Below are positions 39,430-50,200 of a stretch of DNA of 64,000 nt, in pieces. Source of the stretch: Acidiluteibacter ferrifornacis (GTDB taxonomy: Bacteria; Bacteroidota; Bacteroidia; Flavobacteriales_E; Vicingaceae); the NCBI RefSeq assembly GCF_009909615.1, contig NZ_WWNE01000008.1, positions 62,001 through 126,000 on the forward strand, read 5' to 3'. A program made the translations under genes and the position numbers. Below the pieces are notes generated by a model. It made no database searches and was not told where the DNA came from. It was given only the letters and a program-made list of their open reading frames with translations. The number at the start of each line of letters is the position of its first letter. Position 1 is the first letter of the stretch.

Positions 39430-39547
39430 ATGCATCTAGAGGTTGTTAAAAATTGTTGAATGCTACTGTTTTTTTTACTTAATTTAATAATCAATTAACT
39501 ACAGTCATCTAAAAATCGCTTTACTTTGGAGATTCATATAATGTGAT

Positions 39548-41620
39548 ATGGCAAGAAAAGAGTGGGAATATCAAAACAGGGAGATAAGCTGGTTGTCTTT
39601 TAACGAACGAGTACTTCAAGAGGCTATGGATCCGAATGTTCCATTGTTGGAGCGGATTCGTTTTTTAGGGATTTATTCCAATAACTTAGACGAGTTTTTT
39701 CGAGTAAGAGTAGCGACTATCAGTAGAATGATAGAGTACGGGAAAAAAGCCATTCCTATTTTAGGTTATGATCCTAAAGTAACCCTGAAAGAAATTCTGA
39801 AAATAAATAAAGAACATCAATTACAATTTGAAGAAACGTATGCCGATTTAAAAAGGCAACTTTCAGAACAAGAGATTTTTATTGTTAACGAAAGAGAATT
39901 GACTTCAGATCAGGGCGTTCAAGTTACAAAGTACTTTAGAAATCACGTTCGACCATCATTGGTTCCATTGATGATCGAAGATAAGCGACCATTTCCAACA
40001 CTAAATGGGAAAGGAATTTATTTTGCGGTGAAATTGTACAATGGAGAAGGTTCCTCTAAAAAGGATATTCAGTATTCCATTATTGAAATCCCTTCTCAAA
40101 TCATTTCACGGTTTTATGTGCTACCTGAAGAGGAAGGGAAAAAGTATATCATATTGTTGGATGACGTCATCCGTTATTGTTTGGCAGAGATTTATGCCAT
40201 TTTTGAATACGAGAATGTAGAAGCTTACACCATAAAGTTTACTCGTGATGAGGAGCTAGATATGGAAGACAACGTTTCTGTTAGTTTAATTGAAAAATTG
40301 GAATCAGGAATTAAAGCTCGAAAGCGAGGTGATACCGTCCGTTTTGTTTACGATAAAACAATGCCTCAGGATTTATTGGATTTTTTGTTATCGAATAACG
40401 CTATCGAAGAAGAAGACAACATTGTAGCAGGAGGCCGCTATCACAATTTTAAAGATTTTATAGACTTCCCAGTAATAGGAGCAAAACGGCTGAGGTATAA
40501 GCCACTTCCTGCTGTAAAACACAAATATTTAGAGAGTCATGTAAGTTTGTTTACAGCCATTAAAGAAAAAGATATTTTATTGTCTTACCCCTATCAATCT
40601 TTCAATTATGTAATTGATTTGTTGAGAGAAGCGGCAATTGATCCGAAAGTGCGATCGATAAAAATTACATTGTATCGAGTAGCTAAAAACTCTAAAGTAA
40701 TTAATGCTTTAATTAATGCTGCCAAAAATGGAAAAACTGTCACTGTAATTGTTGAATTACAAGCGAGATTTGATGAGGAATCGAATATTTATTATGCTAA
40801 TAAATTACAAGAAGAAGGAATAAAAGTCAACTTTGGTATAGCAGGACTGAAGGTGCATACCAAGATAATCTTGATTAGAAGAAAAGAAGCCAATAAGAAT
40901 GTGTATTATGCCCACATTGGAACTGGTAATTTTAACGAGAAAACTTCGGAAATATACTGTGACCACTCTTTCTTAACAGCCAATACAAAAATTACCAATG
41001 AGGTAAAAAAGGTATTCGCTTTCTTTAAAGATAACTACAAAAGACATGTGTTTCGTCATTTGATGGTTAGTCCGTTTAATACTCGTCGTCAATTCATCAA
41101 GCTAGTAAAAGCGGAGATTGATAATGCTAAGTCTGGTTTGCCATCTGGAATTACTATTAAGGTCAACAACTTGAATGACGAGGATATGGCAAATGTGCTT
41201 TATGAAGCCAGTGAGGCAGGAGTCAAGGTGAACCTGATTGTTAGAAGTATTTGTAATGTTATTCCTCAGCAATCATACAGTAAGAATATTCATGCGATTA
41301 GCCTAGTCGATCGCTTGCTGGAACATGCGCGTGTAATGATTTTTCACAATGCAGGAGAGCCCAAAGTTTATATTGGCTCAGCTGATTGGATGACTAGGAA
41401 TATCGATAGGAGAGTAGAAGTGACGGTTCCTATTTTTGATTCAAGCATCAAACAAGAATTAATTGATATTATTAATATTCAGCTAAAAGACAATAAGAAG
41501 GCGAGAATTTGGGACAAAGAGCTAAGTAATCAGTATGTCAAAACAGACTCTGATAAAGAAGTTAGGGCTCAAATAGCCACTCATGAATATTTTAAGCGAA
41601 AGTTAGACGCAAAGAAGTAG
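39548..41620 (+). CDS. ppk1: Polyphosphate kinase 1
   Basis: A 690-residue PPK1 making polyphosphate from ATP. The N-terminal domain is recognisable from NREISWLSFNERVLQEA. The phospho-accepting histidine is His437 (GLKVHTKIILI), and the second active-site histidine is His600 (FHNAGEPKVYIGSADW). Conserved basic residues such as TLYRVAKNSKV are present. The ppx/gppA homologue lies 83 bases downstream, forming a synthesis/degradation pair. Confidence 0.95.
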   Translation: MARKEWEYQNREISWLSFNERVLQEAMDPNVPLLERIRFLGIYSNNLDEFFRVRVATISRMIEYGKKAIPILGYDPKVTLKEILKINKEHQLQFEETYADLKRQLSEQEIFIVNERELTSDQGVQVTKYFRNHVRPSLVPLMIEDKRPFPTLNGKGIYFAVKLYNGEGSSKKDIQYSIIEIPSQIISRFYVLPEEEGKKYIILLDDVIRYCLAEIYAIFEYENVEAYTIKFTRDEELDMEDNVSVSLIEKLESGIKARKRGDTVRFVYDKTMPQDLLDFLLSNNAIEEEDNIVAGGRYHNFKDFIDFPVIGAKRLRYKPLPAVKHKYLESHVSLFTAIKEKDILLSYPYQSFNYVIDLLREAAIDPKVRSIKITLYRVAKNSKVINALINAAKNGKTVTVIVELQARFDEESNIYYANKLQEEGIKVNFGIAGLKVHTKIILIRRKEANKNVYYAHIGTGNFNEKTSEIYCDHSFLTANTKITNEVKKVFAFFKDNYKRHVFRHLMVSPFNTRRQFIKLVKAEIDNAKSGLPSGITIKVNNLNDEDMANVLYEASEAGVKVNLIVRSICNVIPQQSYSKNIHAISLVDRLLEHARVMIFHNAGEPKVYIGSADWMTRNIDRRVEVTVPIFDSSIKQELIDIINIQLKDNKKARIWDKELSNQYVKTDSDKEVRAQIATHEYFKRKLDAKK

Positions 41621-41703
41621 GATCTATCTTTTTAAAGGAGATTGTCTCTATTTTTTAACCACATCAATCTTTCTCTTTCGTCTAAATCCATTAAATTTGA
41701 AAT

Positions 41704-42603
41704 ATGGTGGAGACATTGAGGTTTGCGGCTATTGATATTGGTTCTAACGCTATTCGGTTATTGTTTAGTAATGTTTACGAAACCCAAAGTGGACCAATAA
41801 TAAAAAAGGCCTCATTGATTAGAATACCCATTCGTTTAGGAGAAGATTCTTTTAATCTGAATAGAATTACGGAAGAGAAAGAAGCAAAACTAATCAAGAG
41901 TATGTTGGCCTTCCGAAATTTGATGGAAGCTTACGATGTAGTTTCTTATAAAGCATGTGCCACATCAGCAATGCGAGATGCTGAAAATGGGCCTGATGTA
42001 ATCAAAAGAATTTTCAAAAAGTCTGGTGTTCAGTTGAACATTATTGATGGCGAATCTGAAGCAGAGCTTATTTTTCAGACACATATCGCAGATGCCTTAG
42101 ATGCTTCTAAAACATATCTTTACATGGATGTTGGTGGAGGTAGTACAGAGTACACAGTATTCAAAGATGGAGAGAAAGTAATCGCTCGTTCATTTAATAT
42201 CGGAACTATTCGATTGAGAGATAATATTGTGAAAGAAGGTGTTTGGGATGAAATGAATACTTGGCTGAGGATGGTTGGTAAAAAGTTTGACCCTGATTTA
42301 GTGATTGGTTCAGGTGGAAACATCAATAAGCTTTTTAAGTTGAGTTCTCTACCACCGATGAAGATTTTAAAGAATGCCAAGCTGAAGCATTTGAAGGAGC
42401 ATCTCGAGTCTTTTTCTTTGGAAGATAGAATAGAAGTTCTTGGGCTTCGTCCAGATAGAGCAGATGTAATAATTCCAGCTGCAGATCTCTTTCTAAATAC
42501 TTTGAAACAGGCCAAAATTTCAGGAATTTTGGTTCCGAAAGTGGGACTTGCAGATGGTATTGTTCACAAATTATACCATGATTACAAAGCCCAAAATGGC
42601 TAG
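41704..42603 (+). CDS. ppx: Exopolyphosphatase / Ppx-GppA family phosphatase
   Basis: A 299-residue ASKHA-fold phosphatase with the phosphate-1 loop AAIDIGSNAIRLL (about residues 8-20) and phosphate-2 loop MDVGGGSTEYT (about 141-151). It lacks the C-terminal HD-like domains of E. coli Ppx, so it is a short single-module form acting on polyphosphate and/or pppGpp. Proximity to ppk1 favours polyphosphate. A TAAATTTG sequence ends 4 bases before the ATG. Confidence 0.88.
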   Translation: MVETLRFAAIDIGSNAIRLLFSNVYETQSGPIIKKASLIRIPIRLGEDSFNLNRITEEKEAKLIKSMLAFRNLMEAYDVVSYKACATSAMRDAENGPDVIKRIFKKSGVQLNIIDGESEAELIFQTHIADALDASKTYLYMDVGGGSTEYTVFKDGEKVIARSFNIGTIRLRDNIVKEGVWDEMNTWLRMVGKKFDPDLVIGSGGNINKLFKLSSLPPMKILKNAKLKHLKEHLESFSLEDRIEVLGLRPDRADVIIPAADLFLNTLKQAKISGILVPKVGLADGIVHKLYHDYKAQNG

Positions 42604-42609
42604 TGTTTG

Positions 42610-43356
42610 ATGAGGTATTTAATTTTCTTTGTATTTTCTTGTCTGCCGTTCGGCATATTTTCTCAGATAGTAAACATAGAGGATCAACGACAGAATGCAC
42701 CTGAAATGGGTTTAAGCGGACAAGCTGATTTTAATTTCAATATCAATAAGAATACTACAGTGCTCTACCAATTGGGTAATCGAATACAAGCACGCTATCG
42801 GGAAGACGAACATCTCTTTTTGTTTTTCAATGAAATTAATTTAGTAAAGGCTGACGGTGAAGATTTTGTAAATGGAGGGTTTCAACACTTAAGGTACAAT
42901 AAAATAATAAGTGAAAAATTTCGATGGGAAGCATTTACGCAAAGTCAGTATAATGGTGTACAGAAAATTGATTGGCGGTATTTGTTAGGCGCCGGCCCAC
43001 GATTTACCTTATTAAATACGGACTCTTTAGCGATAAATACTGGAGTATTGACAATGTTTGAATACGAGCAGTTGAAGGAGGGTCTGGGCTCCGAAGCAAC
43101 AGTAAGGTTGAGTACTTATTTGTCATTTAAATATGATATTACCAAAAACATGAACCTGAGTAGCACCACTTATTATCAACCCAAGGTGTGGAATTTTAAA
43201 GACTACCGTATTTCCAACGAAACAACTTTTAATATTGGTCTCACGAATAAATTGTCGCTTAAGGTTATATACACTTTAGTTTACGATTCTCGTCCTGCTT
43301 TTGAAGTTCCCGAGACCATCTACAATCTTAAAAATGCAATTTCTTATAAGTTTTAG
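42610..43356 (+). CDS. DUF481-type outer-membrane barrel protein
   Basis: A 248-residue exported protein with signal peptide (MRYLIFFVFSCLPFGIFSQ). The mature part is alternating hydrophobic beta strands, with a motif order (NKIISEKFRWEAFTQSQYNGVQKIDWRYLLGAG, LSTYLSFKYDITKNMNLSSTTYYQP) that fits DUF481/YdiY. The start is the ATG at 42610, not the TTG three bases before. It lies 6 bases after the ppx stop, so it is probably co-transcribed, and overlaps the convergent hemG stop codon by 4 bases. Function is unknown. Confidence 0.75.
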   Translation: MRYLIFFVFSCLPFGIFSQIVNIEDQRQNAPEMGLSGQADFNFNINKNTTVLYQLGNRIQARYREDEHLFLFFNEINLVKADGEDFVNGGFQHLRYNKIISEKFRWEAFTQSQYNGVQKIDWRYLLGAGPRFTLLNTDSLAINTGVLTMFEYEQLKEGLGSEATVRLSTYLSFKYDITKNMNLSSTTYYQPKVWNFKDYRISNETTFNIGLTNKLSLKVIYTLVYDSRPAFEVPETIYNLKNAISYKF

Positions 43357-44720
43357 TCGGTAATCGATTTGGCTGCTAGTACTCCTTTCTTTATCGAATC
43401 GGAAACAGAAACACCGTGAATAAAATTTCCTATTATTTGGTAATTGGGGTTCTCCGAAGAAAAAAAGTGTTCTTGTTTTACTAGTTCTTCGTGACCCATA
43501 TTATATTGGGGTATCCCTTTCTCCCATTTAATATAATTTACCAATTCTGGTTCTCCCGAAATTTCCATTATCTCAGCCAATTCAGTTTTTATTTTTTTGA
43601 GTAACTCATCTTTTGGCAATTGAGTTAATTCTGGAGATCGGGCTCCACCAATTATGATGGCAAATAAGTCTTTGTTTTTAGGTGTATTGTGTGGGAAAAA
43701 TCGATTGATAAACAAGATGCCCAAAAAACTTTTTTGTTCCTTAGCTCTAGTTAAAATACCGAACCCAGGTTCTTGATTTTTTACTTGCTTTTTATCATAT
43801 CCAAGATGAATAACCACAGTAGGTGCATAATAAACTTGGTTTAGCTGTTCGCTAAATCTAGGGTAAAAGTCTTTCCAAAAGTTAGCTTCAACGTATGCTG
43901 GTAAACCACTTATAATTTGGTCAACTTCCAATTGATGTTGCTGTCCATTTTGAGTGTAAGAAATGCGATAAGCATTTTCAATTTTCTCAATTGCGGTAAC
44001 AGAAGAATTCAACTTTAGTCGACCTCCTAATTTGTTTTGAATTAATTCTGGAATTGTACGAAGACCATCTTTGAAGCTGATCATTTTTTGCTTGGGCAAT
44101 TCTTGTTGTCTTGGGTCGGCTTTCTTTTCCTTCATCGACTTTATCATCCCTTTGATGATACTACCGTAATTTTTTTCTGCATCCCACAATGCTTTCATAG
44201 AATATTTCGCACTCATTTTTTCTGGGTCACCGGCATACACCCCCGTTACAAACGGTGCAATAACATTATCTAAAAGGGAAGTGCTGAATCTTCTTTTACA
44301 AAATGAAGCCAATGATTCATCAGCTGAATAACGATTGGCTTTTTGGAAGGGTTCTCTTAAAATGGTGGCAATGCCTCCCCACCCAATTAATTTATTTCCA
44401 AATAGGTTTCCTGGTCCTGATGGCAAAGCAACAGGCTTTTTCCCCATTAGTATAAATCGACTCTTAGCTGCGACTTCTTCTGGGTAAATGATAGAATCTA
44501 CTAGATTCAAATCTTTAAGCAGATCTAAAAATTCTGGATTGTTAAGCATCACCGAATTTGGTCCGGTTTCTAAATGATAGCCATCTTTGGTAACAGTATT
44601 CATCAACCCTCCCACTTGGTTGGATTGCTCGATTACAGTCAACTCAATGTCTTCTCGAATTAAAAAATTAGCAGCGCTTAAACCACTTATTCCTGCTCCT
44701 AAAACTGCTATTCTTTTCAT
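43353..44720 (-). CDS. hemY: Protoporphyrinogen oxidase (oxygen-dependent, FAD)
   Basis: A 455-residue flavoprotein of the HemY/PPOX type that oxidises protoporphyrinogen IX, the penultimate step of heme synthesis. The dinucleotide-binding motif GAGISG is at residues 8-13, followed by ETGPNSVM; FVTGVYAGDPEKMS is typical of PPOX. Some Gram-positive relatives oxidise coproporphyrinogen instead, which cannot be excluded, but hemN upstream makes protoporphyrinogen the likely substrate. It lies 189 bases downstream of hemN on the same strand. Confidence 0.87.
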   Translation of the reverse strand: MKRIAVLGAGISGLSAANFLIREDIELTVIEQSNQVGGLMNTVTKDGYHLETGPNSVMLNNPEFLDLLKDLNLVDSIIYPEEVAAKSRFILMGKKPVALPSGPGNLFGNKLIGWGGIATILREPFQKANRYSADESLASFCKRRFSTSLLDNVIAPFVTGVYAGDPEKMSAKYSMKALWDAEKNYGSIIKGMIKSMKEKKADPRQQELPKQKMISFKDGLRTIPELIQNKLGGRLKLNSSVTAIEKIENAYRISYTQNGQQHQLEVDQIISGLPAYVEANFWKDFYPRFSEQLNQVYYAPTVVIHLGYDKKQVKNQEPGFGILTRAKEQKSFLGILFINRFFPHNTPKNKDLFAIIIGGARSPELTQLPKDELLKKIKTELAEIMEISGEPELVNYIKWEKGIPQYNMGHEELVKQEHFFSSENPNYQIIGNFIHGVSVSDSIKKGVLAAKSITD

Positions 44721-44792
44721 TTTTTATCTTATTGTTTACCCTAAAATCATCTAAGAACAACTAAAATGCACTTAACAAAACCAAAGTTTAAC

Positions 44793-44832
44793 CGCAAAGC
44801 CCACAAAGGTTTCGCAAAGTTCGCTAAGTGAA
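44793..44832 (+). repeat. Two degenerate 20-bp repeats built on CGCAAAG
   Basis: CGCAAAG at 44793 and 44813 and related CACAAAG at 44802 and CGCTAAG at 44822 give a 20-base period. Similar CGCAAAG-rich intergenic tracts are familiar from Bacteroidota genomes; the function is unknown. It lies between hemN and the protoporphyrinogen oxidase gene. Confidence 0.5.
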
Positions 44833-44909
44833 GAATACCAATTGATTTAACTTTTTCCTTTAGCAGCGCAGCGGTCATCTAACTTCTAAAAAGCGAAGCG
44901 TTCTTCCCC

Positions 44910-46274
44910 TTAAATCGTCATCGAAAACAGCTGCGTCTGTGGTTTATTTCGAATCAATCGCACATCAAATGCCATACAAATGTTTCTGATAAAAGGCTTT
45001 CCAGCTTCTGTCACTTTTAAACTCTTATTTCCTAATTCTAAGAACCCATCTTCAATCAATTCTGTTAATCTTGGAATGCATTCATCAATAATTTCATGGT
45101 AGCTTTCTTCGTCAGCCCATGAAGTTTCGTAGTGACACATAATGTCCAAAATGTGTCTTCTAATGACCAAATCTTCCTCCGTTAATTCATGCCCTCTAAA
45201 AATTGGAATTTCTCCTTCTTCTATTATTTTGTAGTATTCTTCAACTGTCTTAACATTTTGAGCAAAGGCATACCAACTGTCGCTAATTGATGAAACGCCT
45301 AACCCAATCATCAATTGAGTTTTGGATGCAGAATATCCCATAAAATTTCGGTGTAACTCTTTGTTTTTCATGGAAACATACATGCTGTCAGTTTCTAAAG
45401 CAAAGTGATCCATTCCTATTTCTTTATAGCCAGAATCCAATAGCAGTTGATAACCGATCTCGTATAATTCTCTTTTTTCATCGTCTTTTGGAAGGTCGGC
45501 TTCGTCATATCCACGCTGGCCATTTCCTTTAATCCATGGCACGTGAGCATAGCTGTAATATGCAATGCGATCTGGCTTTAATTCCCTCACCTTATTGATG
45601 GTGTCAATGATACTCTCTTTGGTTTGGTGCGGCAATCCATAAACCAAATCAAAGCTGGTGGATGTGTATCCGGCAGCTCTGGTATTATTAATAACTTCTT
45701 CTACTACTTCAAATGGTTGAATTCGATTAATCGTTTTTTGCACTTTCGGATCAAAATCTTGAACACCGTAGCTTGCGCGATTGAAACCTAATTCGTTCAT
45801 CACTTTTAAGTGCTCCAACTTGGTGTTGTTCGGATGGCCTTCAAAGCTGTAAGAATGATTCTCAGGAATAATTCCTTTAGAAGTTAGTCCTAAAATGAGT
45901 TTTCTCAAACTTTCGGGGCTGAAAAAAGTAGGAGTGCCACCACCAAAGTGAATCTCGCTAATAATTGGAGTTTCTCCTAAAAGTTCCAAATATAAATCCC
46001 ACTCTTTTAAAACTGCTGTGATATATGGATCTTCAACTTCGTGGTTTTTGGTGATTCGTTTGTTGCAACCACAGAAAGTACACAAGCTTTCGCAAAAAGG
46101 TAAATGCACATATAGACTAATGCCTTCTTTTTCATTGCTTTCATCAAACGAAAGTTTTACAGATTTTTTCCAAGCATCTAAGTCAATTCCCTTTTCATCC
46201 CAATACGGAACGGTAGGGTAAGAAGTATAGCGAGGTCCAGGTATATTGTATTTTGCGATAAGCGATTGAGCCAT
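44910..46274 (-). CDS. hemN: Oxygen-independent coproporphyrinogen III oxidase
   Basis: A 454-residue radical SAM enzyme. The cluster-binding CxxxCxxC is Cys61, Cys65, Cys68 (CESLCTFCGC) with an extra Cys70 characteristic of HemN. YNIPGPRYTSYPTVPYW near the N-terminus and FGGGTPTFFSPE are strong HemN signatures that distinguish it from HemW. It converts coproporphyrinogen III to protoporphyrinogen IX without oxygen. An exact -7 promoter box lies 24 bases upstream of its ATG. Confidence 0.95.
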   Translation of the reverse strand: MAQSLIAKYNIPGPRYTSYPTVPYWDEKGIDLDAWKKSVKLSFDESNEKEGISLYVHLPFCESLCTFCGCNKRITKNHEVEDPYITAVLKEWDLYLELLGETPIISEIHFGGGTPTFFSPESLRKLILGLTSKGIIPENHSYSFEGHPNNTKLEHLKVMNELGFNRASYGVQDFDPKVQKTINRIQPFEVVEEVINNTRAAGYTSTSFDLVYGLPHQTKESIIDTINKVRELKPDRIAYYSYAHVPWIKGNGQRGYDEADLPKDDEKRELYEIGYQLLLDSGYKEIGMDHFALETDSMYVSMKNKELHRNFMGYSASKTQLMIGLGVSSISDSWYAFAQNVKTVEEYYKIIEEGEIPIFRGHELTEEDLVIRRHILDIMCHYETSWADEESYHEIIDECIPRLTELIEDGFLELGNKSLKVTEAGKPFIRNICMAFDVRLIRNKPQTQLFSMTI

Positions 46275-46297
46275 AATATTTCTTCGTTTTGATTCGT

Positions 46298-46305
46298 CAA
46301 ATTTA
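46298..46305 (-). promoter_or_regulatory. Predicted -7 box of hemN
   Basis: On the minus strand TAAATTTG, an exact TAnnTTTG match, 24 bases upstream of the hemN ATG. No well-spaced -33 TTTG was found. Confidence 0.5.
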
Positions 46306-46349
46306 CGAAGAAAGGAAGACTAAGGTCGAGCAAAATCGAAAAGTCTTTT

Positions 46350-47171
46350 TTATTGCTTTTTTTGGATTAGCCAGCTTACTCCTGCTGAAATAAATCGGGT
46401 GTTTGTAGAGTAGTTGTCATTTTTTAAATCTAGATTCGTTCCGAACGAAAGGTCCAATTGAAGGGTTTCCTTTGCTAGGAAAGTAACACCTCCATTTATA
46501 TAAGTCCTATGATCTATCGACTGGCTGCCGTATCCTTCTCTTAGAAATGCGTATTCTTCTATAAAAAAGCCAAATCGTTCTTTTAACTTATAGGTTGCCG
46601 CTATAGAGATAAAGACTTCATGGTATCCATATTCATAATAAGTATGCCCTAAGTTGTAACCAAAAGAAAATGAATCATCTATTTTATGTGAGATTAAAAG
46701 CCTATTGTTAATTCCAAAGCTTTCAGAGCTAAAGCCGTCAGAACCTGCTGGGACTATGAAATTTGTTAGCCAACCGAGTTTTATTAGGCGATCTTCTTTA
46801 TTTAAGAGTTGGAATTTAAATCCAACTTGAAGGTCACTAATGCCAGTTTCTGAGTATGATTGACTTAGGCCAAAGTTTGGATAGCTACTTTTTTCTTCAA
46901 ATCGATTAATCTGGGCAACTAATCTAACTTCTACATTCTTTACAAATGCATACCTTAAAGTAGTTGTAGGTATTGCAAATTGAAGTGCTTCATAATTGTC
47001 GTTTCCTTTATTTGTAGTCTTCGCAGCTGCTAACCCTGCCTCAATCTGAAAACTTCCTTGTGGTATAACTATGGCGCTCGCTCCCTGTGTAGGCCTGTCT
47101 GTATCTATGGTTTGAGCTACCAATAACACAGTAGAAAGCATTAGAAGAGGTAATAAAAATGCTTTTTTCAT
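46350..47171 (-). CDS. Outer-membrane transporter-like protein (Phenol_MetA_deg type)
   Basis: A 273-residue exported beta-barrel protein with signal peptide MKKAFLLPLLMLSTVLLVAQ. The mature start TDRPTQGASAIVIPQGSFQIEAG and the strand pattern (RYAFVKNVEVRLVAQINRFEE, ISDLQVGFKFQLL) match the 'transporter' family related to the meta-pathway phenol degradation outer-membrane proteins. The substrate is unknown. It is divergent from icmF with a 121-base gap that holds the icmF promoter. Confidence 0.75.
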   Translation of the reverse strand: MKKAFLLPLLMLSTVLLVAQTIDTDRPTQGASAIVIPQGSFQIEAGLAAAKTTNKGNDNYEALQFAIPTTTLRYAFVKNVEVRLVAQINRFEEKSSYPNFGLSQSYSETGISDLQVGFKFQLLNKEDRLIKLGWLTNFIVPAGSDGFSSESFGINNRLLISHKIDDSFSFGYNLGHTYYEYGYHEVFISIAATYKLKERFGFFIEEYAFLREGYGSQSIDHRTYINGGVTFLAKETLQLDLSFGTNLDLKNDNYSTNTRFISAGVSWLIQKKQ

Positions 47172-47263
47172 AAAAATGTAGGTTTAGGAAAAGTATCAAG
47201 ACTAAGTCTAACTGATAGTAAACAAAGCTATTAATTTCTTTTTATTCTAAGGCTTGAAAAGTG

Positions 47264-47271
47264 TAAATTTG
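47264..47271 (+). promoter_or_regulatory. Predicted -7 box of icmF
   Basis: TAAATTTG, an exact match to TAnnTTTG, 21 bases before the ATG. The region 20 bases upstream is TTTT rather than TTTG. Confidence 0.5.
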
Positions 47272-47292
47272 TGTTCTTAAAAATTTCAAGAA

Positions 47293-50200
47293 ATGATAGA
47301 CGCAAAACCATATACACCTAAGAATAAAGTCAGAATTGTAACTGCAGCTTCTTTATTCGATGGGCATGATGCTGCCATCAATGTGATGCGAAGAATTATT
47401 CAAGCTACTGGCGTAGAGGTGATTCATTTAGGTCATGATAGAAGTGTGCAAGAAGTGGTAGATACTGCCATTCAAGAAGATGCTAATGCAATTGCCATGA
47501 CATCTTATCAAGGAGGTCATGTTGAGTATTTCAAATACATGCGTGATTTATTAGTAGAAAATGGCGCAGGACATATTAAATTATTTGGAGGTGGCGGTGG
47601 AGTAATTCTTCCAGAAGAAATTCAAGAATTACACGATTATGGTATTGAGCGTATCTATTCCCCAGATGATGGTCGCTCTCTAGGATTACAAGGAATGATT
47701 AATGATTTAGTGGAGCGTTCTGATTATCCTACAGGTAAGGATATTACCGACGAGGTAGATTTCCTAAAAGCGAAAAAGTCAACTGCAATTGCTCGATTAA
47801 TTTCAGCGGCAGAAAACTTCCCTGAAGAGAGTAAAGAGGTGCTAGACAGGGTGCACGAAATGGCTGAAAAAGTAAAAACGCCAATTTTGGGGATAACTGG
47901 AACCGGTGGAGCTGGTAAATCTTCATTAGTGGATGAGTTAGTGCGCCGGTTTTTATTGGATTTTGAAGATAAAACAATAGCTATTGTATCCGTTGACCCA
48001 TCAAAGAGAAAAACTGGTGGAGCATTATTAGGAGATCGAATTCGAATGAATGCAATCAAGAATGATCGTGTGTATATGCGTTCTCTTGCAACACGTCAGT
48101 CTAATTTGGCGTTGTCAAAATACGTAGCTGAAGCCATTTCCATACTGAAAGCTGCAGAGTACGACTTGATTATATTAGAAACTTCAGGAATTGGACAGTC
48201 TGATACTGAAATTACTGACCATTCTGATGTTAGTTTATATGTAATGACTCCTGAATTTGGTGCTGCTACTCAGCTGGAGAAGATTGATATGTTAGACTTT
48301 GCTGACTTAGTGGCGATCAATAAGTTTGATAAACGAGGTGCTTTGGATGCGCTGAGGGATGTGAAGAAGCAATTCAGAAGAAATCATTTATTGTGGGAAG
48401 CCGACGATAAAGATATCCCTGTTTTTGGAACAATCGCATCTCAGTTCAATGATCCAGGTATGAATCAACTGTATCGTTCATTGATGGAGAAAGTCGAAGA
48501 GGTAACTTATGCAGGATTGAAGTCTAGTCTTGCCATTTCAGATGAAATGTCTGAGAAGATTTTTATTATTCCTCCGAGTCGAGTGCGCTATTTATCAGAA
48601 ATCTCTGAGAACAATCGAAGCTATGATAAGTGGGTAGAAGAGCAAGCTAACGTCGCAGAGCAGCTTTATGGGTTGCACAATTCTATCGAAACGATAAAAA
48701 ACTCATCCATGGATGATAAAGATCGTTTAGTGAAAGGTCTACAAGAGTCTTTTGAAACGGTAAAATTAGAGCTAGACCCTAAGAACTGGTTGCTGTTAGA
48801 AGAATGGGAAGCTAAAAAAGATAAATATAAACAACCGGTCTTTACTTTTAAAGTAAGAGACAAAGAGTTAAAAATAAAGACACATACCACGTCATTGTCT
48901 CAATCGGAGATTCCTAAAGTGGCATTGCCAAAGTATCGCTCGTGGGGAGATATATTAAAATGGAATTTGCAAGAAAATGTGCCAGGTGAGTTTCCATACA
49001 CTGCAGGTTTGTTCCCATTTAAGCGCGAAGGTGAGGACCCGACAAGAATGTTCGCAGGTGAAGGTGGTCCTGAAAGAACCAACCGACGATTCCACTATGT
49101 TTCACTTTCGATGCCTGCAAAACGTTTATCCACCGCATTTGATTCGGTTACACTTTATGGGAATGACCCAGCTTATCGCCCAGATATTTATGGTAAAATT
49201 GGAAATGCAGGTGTTTCTATATGCTGTCTAGATGACGCTAAGAAGTTGTATTCAGGTTTTAATTTATCAGATCCAATGACTTCTGTTTCTATGACCATCA
49301 ACGGACCTGCGCCGATGCTGTTAGGTTTCTTTATGAATGCAGCCATTGATCAACAATGTGAGTTCTATATTAAAGAGAATGGATTAGAGAAAGAAGTAGA
49401 AGCGAAGATTGAGAAAATTTATCAAGAGAAAGGTGTTGCACGTCCGAAATACCAAGGTGAATTGCCTGAAGGAAACGACGGACTAGGATTGATGTTGCTA
49501 GGGGTTACTGGTGATCAGGTGTTACCTGCTGGGGTTTATGAAGAAATTAAGAAATCGACTCTTACGAAAGTTAGAGGAACAGTTCAGGCGGATATATTGA
49601 AAGAAGATCAAGCACAGAATACATGTATTTTCTCCACTGAGTTTGCGTTGCGACTAATGGGTGATGTTCAAGAATACTTTATTCGAGAAAATGTTCGAAA
49701 CTTCTACTCCGTTTCTATTTCGGGATATCACATTGCTGAAGCTGGAGCAAATCCTATTACTCAGTTAGCCTTTACTATAGCGAATGGATTTACCTACGTA
49801 GAATATTATTTAAGTCGTGGAATGGACATCAATAAATTTGGTCCAAATTTATCGTTCTTTTTCTCCAATGGAATCGATCCAGAATATGCTGTAATTGGTC
49901 GAGTAGCTCGAAGAATATGGAGTAAAGCCCTAAAAAATAAATATGGGGCAAATGCAAGAGCGCAAATGTTGAAATACCATATTCAAACTTCAGGTCGTTC
50001 GTTGCATGCTCAGGAGATTGATTTTAATGATATTAGAACCACGCTTCAAGCACTTTATGCGATTTATGATAACTGTAATTCATTGCACACTAATGCCTAC
50101 GATGAGGCCATAACGACTCCAACAGAGGAGAGTGTAAGACGCGCCATGGCTATACAGTTGATTATTAATCGTGAGTTGGGGTTAGCAAAAAATGAGAATC

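Noticed and set aside
41692-41699. Exact -7 box TAAATTTG ending 4 bases before the ppx ATG, suggesting a leaderless mRNA
   Set aside because: No TTG at the right -33 distance, and ppx may be co-transcribed with ppk1; the match could be chance in AT-rich DNA.
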